Positions 10,839 through 23,310 of a stretch of DNA of 64,000 nt are shown piece by piece. This stretch comes from Echinometra lucunter (taxonomy: Eukaryota; Echinodermata; Echinoidea; Camarodonta; Echinometridae). The translations under genes and the position numbers were made by a program. Below the pieces are notes generated by a model. That model had not been told where the DNA came from. It made no database searches and saw only the letters and a program-made list of their open reading frames with translations. Location of the stretch: NCBI GenBank assembly GCA_029962745.1, contig CM057171.1, positions 19,555,034-19,619,033 on the forward strand. Direction: 5' to 3'. Numbering within the stretch: position 1 is the stretch's first letter; every line of letters starts with the position of its first letter.

Positions 10839-12955
10839 ATGGCTACACCAACCATTTTCAGTCCCCTTGCCCAAGGGTGTGGCTCGTGGGATGGTGACTT
10901 GCAGAAACAAATTGATGGAAAAAAGGTGAGTCACACACACTTTAGAGTAGAACAGCATGTAAAGTCCAGCGCACACCTTACGATCCGACTGGTCCACGAC
11001 TGAGTGAGAGGAGATGTGACGTCACAGCTCTGGTCAGTCGTGAGTCGTAGACCAGTCAGAGGCCAGTCGGAAGGGCAGTCGGAAGGATTTGACATGTCAA
11101 ATCTTCACGACTGTATCGCAAGATGATCGCAGGCTCAATCCATCTTCCAGCCAATCATACAGCAGTATTGATATGACGTCAGGCGTGTAAGAGAGTAAAG
11201 AGCGCATGCATGCACAAGTCGCAGAAAGAGTAGTTGGATAGGTCTGTAATCGCAAGGTGTGCGGTGTCGAGGCTTACGACTGCCCCACGACTCCTCTCCT
11301 CTCACCCAGTCGTGGACTAGTCGTGAGCCTGTCGGATCATAAGGTGTGCGCTGGGCTTAACTTGTTAGAACTTTTAAGAGTTTAAGTGTAGACAACCAAA
11401 GGGGCTGGATAGTGGCTGGATTTGGTACACATTTATTCATTTTCTTTTTTTCTTGTAATCATTCACATTCCTATACATGGTCTGAAAACTTTGAATCGTC
11501 TTTTCCTTAAATTAGTTTCTTTTATGAGTTATATCTTATTCATTCTGTATTTTGCACAGTCCAAGATGCTCCTGAACAGATCTTTAGATGGGGAATCTTA
11601 CGATCATCTGGAAAAACGGATGCAGATTCCAATCCGCATCAAATCCCAACTGTCCCAGATCAAGAGCATCCTAAGGGAAGCATCCAAAAGATACCCCGAA
11701 CACTCCAAGGCAGCTGAGCAAAACCTAGCTGATATCATCAAGCAAAAGACCGAAGGCACCGAGTACTCACGTCCGCTAGGCTCCGTCAGGATGCGACCCC
11801 GGACGGGTGTTATCCGTGCCCACAAGCAGCAGCACCGACCCAGTCTAGGAGTGGGAAGGCCCCATAGGTTTCACCAACGAGCCAAGAGTGCACCTACCTC
11901 CCGCCCCTCTCCTCGGATCCCTACATCAACAAAGAGGGTAGATACTACCTTGCCAAAAACCCTGACAACCAGGAAAGGAGCTCTTATGATATTCACCTCT
12001 CCAAAGAATGTAGCATACTCTGTACCAGAGCAGAAGTGTTATTATGTTGATCCTGACACTGTGAACTTGGATGAATGGGCCACCAATCTGCAGTCTTTCA
12101 AGAGATTGACCAGTAGTGTGATGCAGTATGGCTCTGAGGTAAATACAAGCTCCTGCATTAACTCAAGGGCCTCTGTTAATAGGAGTTGCTGTTGATTTAA
12201 ATAGATACTGATTATGATCAGTTTGGATACATACGGTATATATATGACATTTCAAATGCCCTAGTACATTGTTGAGTAAAATGCTGGTGGAAGTAGCTTT
12301 AAAACTAATTTTAAATGGTGGGGGGGGGGAGGGGCAGAGGGTAGATCTCTGAAAATTCTTCAATTCTTTGTTTGAATTTTGTTTTCTTTTGTTTAAATTA
12401 CTTACAAACTGAACGGTGTGCTTATACTTTGCTCATCTTCAAAAAGACAACTAACTTTAATAGGGGGAGGTTCTCCCTCTCAACTTTCTCTACTCTCTCT
12501 AACTCACAGTCCTTTCAGGACTTACCACATGGTGGTTAAACAAATAACTGTTGGAAAAAGACAACAAAAATAGGATAAACTCTTTATCCTACCAGTCTTT
12601 GCAAATTATATAAACCAATGCCAACATGTACATTTGTAATTTTGAAATGTCTGCATACTGGTATACTGTAGTTCTTTGTATTCATGAAGCCTAACATCTT
12701 GGAGATAAGGAAAAGTGACTTCATAGGGTGCATATGCATTATGTCCCCCTGCTGAGAGAAAGTCAAACCCTTGCTCCCATTTTACTTCTTTTTATCCTTT
12801 CAGATGGGAGATGACGTTCAGTCTCTGGCCTCGGATTACGACACGACCTGCTTCAAGTTTCTACGCAAGGAAGAGGATGATGTGGGTGTGGATTACAGGA
12901 TACAGCCGGGAGGTGACTTTGTCTTCTACCTCAAAGACATGAAGACCAAAGCAGC
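10839..12955 (+). CDS. KIAA2012: Gene 1 exons 1-3: N-terminal conserved region (residues 1-273)
   Basis: Exon 1 (10839-10925) encodes 29 residues and ends in phase 0 at GTGAGT. Exon 2 (11560-12138) encodes residues 30-222. It begins with a basic helical segment (HLEKRMQIPIRIKSQLSQIK), then a Pro/Arg/Ser-rich linker, then the conserved-looking block from residue 160: LPKTLTTRKGALMIF followed by a Tyr-rich CYYVDPDTVNLDEW. Exon 3 (12804-12955) contributes GGDFVFYLKDMKTKAA and ends in phase 2. The mix of aromatic and hydrophobic residues in exons 2-3 indicates the only clearly globular part of the protein. The neighbouring open frame upstream of exon 2 (from 11422) is intron read-through, since the acceptor at 11557-11559 sets the boundary. 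Confidence 0.85.
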
Positions 12956-15900
12956 GTAAGTCAACGACAGCCTTTCTGCCATTGTTGCTGTACTGTTAGC
13001 AGGAGCTACAACAACAACAATAAATCAAAAGAAAACAGACACAAAAAAAACAATGCACAAAGGATCCAGAAAAAAAAAAGAAACCCATGGTTTGGCAAGT
13101 AAAATATCGAAACTGTTGACTGTTGAATTCTCCTATTCCTGCAAGCTTTATTCAAGAGCCACTTGATTTCAGTAGGCAATGGGTTAGTAAGGCATCACAA
13201 GCAAAAAAAACAAACAAACAACCAAACAAACAAACAAAACAAGTAATAAGGAAAAGAGTGGAATGACTTTAAGAAGGATTGAAAATGAGTAAATAACTAA
13301 ATATATGAATTGATAAAATAAAAGACCCCTAACATTTAGATTGCATATGGGCAGTATTTAGATCTGTGTTTATGTACCTCTTTGTACAAGCAGAGCAAAT
13401 ATAATTTTTATTTGCCCCATAACTGGATATCAGTAACCTGCCTGTTTACATTGTACATCCAACTTTGCAACCAGGAATTAAGAATAACATTTCATTAAAC
13501 CTTACTCGCAAAAAAACCAGAAAAATGCATTGTCCTCTCTTTTATAATCTTTCTTTCTCTAGTGTGAGGAATGTTGTATCATCTCTGTCTTATGGTTCAA
13601 CACCAATTCTAAATGAGGAAGACGAGCTAGATGATGCACTGCAAAGACTTGGTGAGGATCAGACGGATGCGGGACTGCAGCAGGAGGATGACAGCGTGCA
13701 GCCCAAGATGAAATTCCTGAGACCTGCTGGAGCAGAGCCAGGGAACCAAGCATGGGCGAGTCGGCCAGAGAGGGAGAACTTAAGCGGTGCGGAGGGTCAG
13801 TCGCAGAACGAGATAGAGCAGGGCTTTGGGACCGAAACTGTGGTGCGCATAGCACCAAGATGTGCCACTGCACAGTCGACAGACTCAAATTTGATGGCCA
13901 GACCAGACACTGCAAGGTAAATTTACAAGATTTCATTTTCTTACTTTCTTGAGGACTGTGAACAGGAAAGATAAGAAAATCACACTTCTAATAATATGAA
14001 GAGTGACAATGTTTGTCTTTTTGGTAGAGGCATATTATTTTTATAAAATGTTTCCATGAACACTGCATCAGAACAAAAACGACAGGGACCACAAAAGTAA
14101 AGGAAAATCCTAATTAATTTAATCATATCCAGAAGTCATTTTATTTTACAATCGTTCATACATGTACTCATGGCTTGTGATATATGATACATTCTGTAAG
14201 TATACACTCTGATATTATTTCTTGCTTCTCTATGTAAAATGTCCCACTTCTGTTACTAAAAGTAAGAATACTTCGACATGTTGTGATTGTCTGGTCATTT
14301 ATCATGTTGCCTTTATTATCTCATTTGCCAGGTCAAACAGATCAGTTACAAGCCTCAGGTCAGGCACACCTCTGTCTCTCAAAGATCTCACCGCGTCCTT
14401 GAAGTCTGCTGGCTACCTTGGCCGCCCATTAAGTGCACCATTCCCGCCATACTCCCCACATCCTCGGACTGCATCACTGCCACCAGAAGAAGAAGAGGAG
14501 GAGGAGGAGATGGAGGATGAAGATGTGGAAGAGGAGGAGAAGGGGGAAGAGAGAGCTCCTTCATCAAGATCTGCTTCTGCAAGGTCCTACTCTCGGCAAT
14601 CCTCCAGGCCTTGGTCGAGCCGGCCAAGCTCGCGGAGGACGCAAGGTAGCCTCAAAGCCTTAGGTAAGGCACCTTATCAAAAGTCAGAGCAAATGTGGAA
14701 CGCAGCCTGTAACGTCTTTACCGCTCAGGGTCTTTTTCCCTCCAATCCTCTCGTTCCTCCATAGACAAGACAATGGGGGGTCGGGAAAGCAGGTGTAAAA
14801 CAACGGTCAGGGAGAAGCCACTCAGACTCGGGACGAGACTTTTGATAAGCCGCCAAATGGATCGTTATAAACTTTGAATTAGGTGCCCAATAATCATAGA
14901 ATGACAGCCAACATAATATAAGACAACCTCTTACAGCTGGACCAGCTGGACAATGAATACTTTGAAAATATGATGAGTGTTGATTGATGTGTGGATGCAC
15001 TGATATTTTCTGACATCTTTCCTTATTTGTTTCATTTCACATCCACTTTTGCAAAGCACTTTAAGACTTTTTTGAAAAAGGGAATGTATCATGCACCATA
15101 TAAGAAATATTTTATAATTACCGGTATTTTCTTTTCTACAAGCTGATGTTCAGTTGGAATCAGACTTCATTTAAATCTAGGATTATTATGTTTTGTATTT
15201 TGTATTTTCTCATTTATTATTATTACTGTTGTTTTTATGATGGATTTGTTTTTGTCACTTCATTGTATTTGTGACTGTTGTTTTTATTATTGTAATTCAT
15301 TATTGTTATTATCATCATCATTAATTTTATTATTTATTGTAGACGATGCCAATGATGCTGCTGATGCAATGAGTGAGGGGAGGAGCTCAAGGGGCATGAG
15401 GAGCAGGATGTCCTCTGCAGGGATGCGATCCCAGCATGGGATGGAAGATAACGTGGTAGATGAAGGAGAGGAGGAAGATGATTGGCAGTCTGAAGATCTT
15501 GCAGAGTTAGGAGTAGAGGATTTAGAGCCAGATGCTCCTATTCCGCAACAGGTAAGCTTCCTGACAATGTATAAGAGAGAGAGAGAAAATGAGATAGAAA
15601 GAGAGAGGCAGAGAAATAAGCAGACATACATGCAGTGAGAAAAGAAAGAGAGCAAAAAAAAAAAAAAAGGGATAGAGAGTAGAATTGGAGAGAAGATAAA
15701 GATGAGATTACCAGTATTGGACAAAAGAGGTTAGAGATAGATAGAGAGAGAAAGGCTTAGAAAAGAAATTAAGAGCAGCATCCATGTATAATTTTTTTTA
15801 CCTGCCTCTGTGAGAGTGACATTTAGACGTAATTCAAAGATTTCATTAACTTTTGAAATAATATGTACATGTACATGCTTCTGAAGTTCATGATGATTTT

Positions 15901-18900
15901 TGTCTCGCCCACCGGAGGTGAAGGCGAGACTAAGGGATCCAAATGTCGTCCGTCCGTCGTCCGTCCGTCGTCCGTCCGTCGTCCGTCCGTCGTCCGTCCG
16001 TCGTCCGTCCGTCGTCCGTCCGTCGTCCGTCCGTCCGTCCGTCACAAACGTTATGAAAGATAACTTGGCAACCGTGACTCACTTTTCAACCAAACTTGGG
16101 TTGTAGATGCACTAAGGGGACCTGCATGTTATGGTCCAGTCAGAGGTCACATGGTAAGGTCAAAGGTCATTTCAGGTCAAACGTTAAAGTTTACGTGCAA
16201 GACTCTCTTATGACACAAAACTCTGCAACCGTGACTCACTTTTCAACCAAACTTGGGTTGTAGATGCCCTAAGCGGACCTGCATGTTATGCTCTAGTCAG
16301 AGGTCACATGGTAAGGTCAAAGGTCATTTTAGGTCAAACGTTAAAATTTACGTGCAAGACTCTCTTATGACACAAAACTCTGCAACTGTGTGACACTGTT
16401 CAATCAAACTTGGGTTGTAGATGCACTAAGGGGACCTGCATCTTATTGTCCAGTCAGAGGTCACATGGTAAGGTCAAAGGTCATTTCAGGTCAAATGTTA
16501 AAGTTGACGTGCAAGACTCTCTTATCACACATAACTTTGCAACCGTGACTCACTTTTCAACCAAACTTGGGTTGTAGATGCACTGAGGGGACCTGCATGT
16601 TATGGTCCAGTCAGAGGTCACATGGTAAGGTCAAAAGTCATTTCAGGTCAAACGTTGAAGTTTACGTGCAAGACTCTCTTATGACTCAAAACTCTGCAAC
16701 CGTGTGACACTTATCTATCAAACTTGGGTTGTCGATGCACTAAGGGCACCTGCATGTTATGGTCCAGTCATAGGTCACATGGTAAGGTCAAAGGTCATTT
16801 CAGGTCAAACATTGAAGTTTACGTGCAAGACTCTCTTATGACACAAAACTCTGCAACCGTGTGACACTTATCTATCAAACTTGGGTTGTAGATGCACTAA
16901 GGGGACCTGCATGTTATGGTCCAGTCAGAGGTCACATGGTCAGGTCAAAGGTCATTACAGGTCAAACGTTGAACGGTTAAAGTTTACGTGCAAGACTCTC
17001 TTATGACACAAAACTTTGCAACCGTGTCACACTTTTCAGTCAAACTTGGGTTGCAGATCACTAAGGGGAAGTGCATGTTATCATTCTGTTGGACTTCACA
17101 TGATAAGGTGAAAGGTCATTGGAGGTCATATGTTACAGATGTTTTCAAATTCTTGAATTTGCTTTTCCTCTGTCATTTCTTGTATTTCAAACGTTAAAGT
17201 TTACCTGCAAGACTCTCTTATGACGCATAACTTGGCACATGTTGCTGCAATAGCAACCAAATTTGGGTGATAGATGCACTAGGGGTACATTCATGCTATT
17301 GTGCTGTCAGGTCACATGGTAAGGTGAAAGGTTATTTTAGGTCAAACTTTACGACCTGCAAGACTTTCTTGTGACATCAAACTTGGTTAGGGCAAGGGAT
17401 GTACTTGGGGAAACTTTCGTGTTATTTAGCCACGGGTGGGCGAGACACAATCTTCCTATTGGCTTGTTTTCAAAGAAACAAAATTGCCTGAATTTGATCT
17501 GACAGTGTACCAATTACCAGAAAATTGCATACCTCAACTTGTGTCTACTCACTAGTCCCTTTTATGATGTAATTGAAGTTGCAGTAGATTTTTAAGGGAA
17601 GTTATATTTGAAGCTGATATTTTAAATTTAGTGTAGTGACATTGAACCCCTTGCATATGGAGCAAAATATCTATTATTAATTTAAGTCACACCTGAAGTC
17701 CAAACTTGAAGCTGAATGCTCATTTTGTAAATCAATTTTTGTCCTAACTTCCAAGATTGATGATATTGGAGAAGCTGATTTAGGGGGACAAGAGGTTGTC
17801 CCAAAAGGTCCCAGGAGTCAGTCTAGAGCCTCCTCCATCCCACCTAGGATCTACACCCCACAGACCAGGTCCTCCAGGAGATCTACCCCGCCCCCTGAGG
17901 GGGACGAGTGGCCAGGTTTGGGGGATATTGGTGGGGAGGTTGAGGTGGCCAGGAGTAGACCTTCATCTGGGGTACCACGAACAAGCTCTGCCAAATCTAG
18001 ACAGGTCTGTGTCAGCATTTTCTTTCCTTTTTCTCTCTACTCTTTCCTTCTTTCTTTTTTAAAATTCCTTTTAAGAAAATTTTGTATTTCATATGGCTTG
18101 ATCAATATGAGGGCTTTCTTCACTTGTCTGTTTTGCTGTCGGTTGTTTTACAGCCTTTTTATCATTTTAATTGTGCCTCCATCTTTGCCTTTAGTAGCCT
18201 AATAGGAAAGTCATAAGCATAGAAAAAAATTATGAAAATCAGGAAATGCCATGCCACATGTAGATCAGGAAATTGTGGTATTGATTTTGTATTTTATCTT
18301 ATAATGCCACTGTTCTGAAACAATTAGGCTTAAAGATTTTTGTGTGTCCAATTTAACCCTATATAGCCCGGGCTATTTTGAAATTGCATAGCCCGGGGGG
18401 GGGGCCTATTAGGCCCCCCCCTCAGATCTCGGCCGTTTATCGACCGATTGCGACCAAATTTGGTGTGTGGGTGTCTCATTATGTATTTTACAAGAATGCG
18501 TTGTCAAATTTGTGATATTTATTATCATTTTTTATTTATCTAATTAATTATGCAAATATTCAAATTTTTTCAAGGAATTTTCATTTTTTGTAGTTTTCCC
18601 CCCATTTTTTGAGAAAATGCAATGGAATCAAGCATGTTAGTAGCCAGTCATGTAATCTAAAAGACAGCTCACTCAACTGTATTGAAATTGTATAATTATT
18701 AGATTATAATAGTAATTAATTATGCGCATATGCTAATTTTTCTCGAAATTCTGAATTTCACATATTGATTACCACGTCTGGGCATAAATTTTCTTTTTCT
18801 AGCTGTGTACTGAAGAAAGGTGATATTTACTTTATATTTTGACATTATATCATCAAAAAGTGAAAATACTTACGCAAATTAGAGATAAATGAACAGTCAT

Positions 18901-21900
18901 CTGACAACACTTCTTGTAAAACCCATACATTGTACACACAAAAGTCGATGGATATTGTCATTTTCGGTGACATTGGTCACGAATATGTGCTATATCTCCG
19001 CAAGTGTACCCCCGATTTTCGCAAACAGGGTCTCAAAATGTGCGGGAGATGTGAAAGAAAAAAGTCATGAAATTTCAGCGTATTATTTTTTTGCATTTAG
19101 AAATTATCGCGAAAAATGTCGAGGGGGGGGCCTTTTAGGCCCCCCCCCCCCCCCCCCCCCCCCCCGGGCTATATAGGGTTAAGTCACAGGGCCATGTGGT
19201 TGGAAGAAGAATTCTTACTTACACATGTAATTTTAAAGTTGTAACTTTTGAAATTTTTGAGTGGATAGGGAAATACATCCCGGAATGTTCTCTGAGAAGG
19301 TGAATATCAACTGAAATCACCATTACTGTTCTTCTTTCTAATTCACAGTCCACCTGCAGCAGGCCTGGTACCTCTGGTTCGGTCAGGACTGGTGGCCTAG
19401 GAGAAGGTGGCATTCAGGAAGAGGAAATAGGACCAACAGAAGGATTGCAAGAACAGCCTGCTCAGGGTCAAGGTAAGTTCATTGTCTCCTCAAGAAAATT
19501 CTTCTGGAATCTGTTCTGTAAAATAATTACAAAGTACCTGTGTACAGCAAGACAGTGAATCTTTTGATCAGAGAAAAAAATCCTTTACATTGTATAATGC
19601 CCTACTCTTGCAAAAGGGAGCAAGTTACAAAGGAGTACAAATAACACATGTGAAGAAAATATGTTGTGATCATGCCCTACAATGTGGAATTTTGTGATCA
19701 GAAATAATGTTGTTGGCTGTAACTTGCTTCTTTTTACCAAAGTTTTTCAAGCAATTCTCTGCACCTGCTTCCTTTTGGCCATCAAAATACTTCCGAAATG
19801 GCTAAAAATTTGTGGCTAGTGGCTTTGTCAGTATATGGAGCATGCCTCGGTGTTGCTCCAAAGTCAATTTTCATGAAGATGTCACTTGCTTCCTTTTGCC
19901 AAAGTAAGGCAGTGTAGGTGAAGCCGTCAGCAGTTTTAGTCGACCAGGTGACACTGGACTGCCATAGTCTAGTCTGTGTAAACAAAGGCCTGAATTTATG
20001 AAAAAGCCTTTTATTTATGTTTTAAACCTCCATAAGGTAGAACACATGTGTCCTCCTGTCCATGGGTAGAGAGTAAGCTTATTTAAAGGCATTGGCTAAC
20101 TTTGTGAGCAGCTGATTTAAAAAATTCTCAAATTAAGATGAAACATGTGTATGAGTACTTGTATTTATACTCAAAAACCCTGAAACCAACCATAATTTGG
20201 AAGGAAAAGCTGTAAATTAGACGCAAACCGCGATTTTATTAGCTTTTGTCTCGAGAGACACTGAACTAAGAGGACCGTTTGGACGAATTCAAAAATACCG
20301 TTACTTGCCTTCCGCCGCGTGATACAGTGCGGTCCGTTGAGTCATGTGCGCATGCGCACTCCTTACGTTGGGTCTATGCAACCGACCCTCGTATATTTTT
20401 CAAACATTGGTTCACATTTCTAATATTTAAAAATACTTCCCGTGGATATTATGCTCTGAAACTTTCACACTGGTATTTTTACACTATAACCCTAATGTTT
20501 ATCCCATTTTTAAGTGACAAAATGAGATTTTTTTAAAATCATGACAATGTTAGCCAATGCCTTTAACCCATTCGTGCAGGAATTATTTAAAGCCTAATTT
20601 GATCAGCTTTTATTCTTCAAATTGGCAACACCAACATTTTTATTTTAGTGCTACATGTTTCTTATAAAATGTCATGTATCTGAAATGAATATAAATTGAC
20701 AGAAATTATGATGAGAAGTCAAAAAGTTGCCAATTTGCAGGGGAAAACGGTGATTTTAAACTTTCTATCACATTGCCAATTTAAGGATTTTAATGCTTAT
20801 TTTCCTTTAAAAAATTTTCAGCATCAAACAACGAATATTGACGCAACCAAAATGGGCACAGTTTGTGTAGAATTTTTTGCTCTTTCTGCTCATGTATTTG
20901 GTATAATTTTTAGGGCTATGCATCAAAAGTTATTAGGTCAAACCACAAAATGTGAACCTCTGTCACGAATGGGTTAACACTTTGACATTTGAGGGGTAGT
21001 AATTGCAGGAGAATTAAGTTTTAGGGAAGTATAAGACTGAAAGTTGTTGATGCAGAATTTTTACTTAGATGTTACAAATAATTTAACAGTAAAGTACAAA
21101 TAATTTGTTTCAAGTTGTCAAAAATTGTAATGTCAAGAGACACTATTGCAAAAATTCTGCCTGTACAAGAAATTGTATAGCTGCATGTAGTGTACATTAG
21201 GATGGGTTTAGTACATCTATGTTTTCACAGAAAACAGCCTGTGATGAAAATTATCATTTATGTTTTCCTTTTAAAAGGAGATGGAGGTACTCTTCAACTC
21301 TTTGGTGAAGGAGTTGGTATCGTTCAAGAATCAGGTAAGTGTTGTTTGCTTTTACATGTACAACTTGTCTGGAAAATTACACTGGTTTCATTTTTATTTC
21401 AAACAACCTGATTATCAGTGTTTGAAAACACATAAAAACAGTGTATTCATTTCTTTACATTTATTTATTTATTATCATTCCTTTTCTTTTGACACAAAGT
21501 TTACAGAATGAGTCAAACATTACTGAGTCACATGCCCTCATGTTAGCCTGAAAACAGAATTTCCAGAGTTTAGGTACAAAACACTAGACACATGATGAGA
21601 ATTCAAACAAAAAAGTAAAAAGTTGAAGATGAAAAACAAAGAAATACATAAGAAATTTGTACTTGCTTTATCTTTGTGATCTGAAATTTCTTGATTTCTC
21701 ATACAGAGGAGATTACCAAGCCCCCATCCATCCCCTCTCGCCCCTCTACCAGTCACAGCAAAGCCCCATCCCATCATCCCATGGAAGAACCCTCTAAGCC
21801 CCCCACCCCTCAGCCTGTGATCATCACCCCAAAACCCACCCCTCCAGTCATCCAGCACACCCCTAACCCACCCCCTGCAAGAGTGAAGTCTGCTGTGGGT

Positions 21901-23279
21901 AAGGGGAAGACTGAGGTCAAGGCGGAGGAGAAGAAACTGGCAAAGGTTGATTTGAGTGTTCTGCAGAGTATGGTTAGCAAGAAACCAACTGGGTCATCCA
22001 TTCCCAAGGTAAGAGTTAGTCTGCAGGCACAGACCATAACTGACATTTTTCTTTAGGTCTTGAGAGAAGCTTAGGCCGTGTGTCTAGTGGCTGTGTCAAT
22101 GGTCTGGAACAGCTACAGTACACGATCCTCATTGACCTGCCTTATTCTCCTACTCACTCTAATGTGTTATGCCAGACCATATGAAAGGTATGAAGTGTTT
22201 CATCTCTAATCACTGAGAATAGGAGCGGAAAAGTCGACTAGTGCAAGGTGTTGATGGTACTGCTGTCGACCCATCTCCCAGAATTAATGCCCTAGGCTTA
22301 CTGTCACAACTGAACCAAATGAGGGCGGAATGATTGCAACATGCGAAAATACAAGTTAAACAATATCAGAGCATATTACACATGTTTCATCCCAGTTTAA
22401 TTTTATCTTCAAAGAGGTTGTTTACCTGGAATTCTTGGAAATAAATATTGGTTTAAAAATTAAAGAAAATATAGGATGATGTAGTACATGAAGAGGAATA
22501 TAGATTATTTGTTACTTCATATGTAAATAACTCTAAAAGTGACCAGATTGGCAGTAGCTATTGGGATAGATTCTTCCTTTGAAATCAAATTAGTTGGCAC
22601 TGGTATTTTGGGGAGAGAGTTTTATTCTTCCCAGCATAACTTTAGCAGAATTGATAGTATTCAGACCTCCCGACCATTCTGAATTTAGGGGAAAGAATCT
22701 GAATTTGAACATTCCAAGCTCTTGTTTCGTTATGATTTTCCTATTTTTCTTGATGAATTTACTACACACTCCTGTGGGAAATGCTGTTTCTATCGCAATG
22801 TGAGCAAAATCATCCCTATTTTTCAGTCAGAAAGGTTGGGAGGTCTGTAGTATTGTACATTGACTGCAACTCTTGAATAAATCATAGTGAACTCCTGTAT
22901 TGCTCTCTAGCCTGAGAAGAGAAGTCCAAGTCCCAAGGCCAAGAAAGGAAGAAGAGGAAAGAAGGGTGGTGGTTCAAGCCCCAGCAGAAAGCTTGGCAGT
23001 GTGGAGTTCCTTGATAACCCCAGGGGTAGTGCCTATGATGGACCTTCAGAAGATGAAATTGCCAAAATGATACAGGAAGAGGTAAGACTGAAGGGATTGT
23101 GAATGGGATTATACAGTGATAATAATAATAATAATTAGTAATAATAATAGTAATAATTAATAATAATAATAATAATAATTAATAATAATAATAATTATTA
23201 ATAATAATAACAATAATAATAACAACAATGACAATAATAATAATAATAATAACAACAGCAATAATAATAATAATAATAA

Positions 23280-23310
<31 letters not shown>

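Noticed and set aside
11422..11559. Extension of gene 1 exon 2 upstream to an in-frame ATG at 11422
   Set aside because: The segment is hydrophobic intron-like sequence ending in a good pyrimidine-tract acceptor (CAG 11557-11559), and the upstream exon 10839-10925 joins in phase.
14664..14764. Read-through of gene 1 exon 5 to the stop after 14760
   Set aside because: A strong GTAAGG donor at 14664 joins exactly in phase to the exon at 15343.
15900..16106. Open frames rich in RPSSVRRPSVV over the GTCC repeat
   Set aside because: They are translations of a GTCC/GTCGTCC simple repeat inside a mobile element and lack splice support in gene 1.
16100..17335. CRISPR array
   Set aside because: The regularly spaced 157-bp repeats have no short repeat/unique spacer alternation and lie in a eukaryotic intron.
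21810..22046. Minus-strand open frames over gene 1 exon 10
   Set aside because: They are shadows of the proline-rich coding exon on the + strand.
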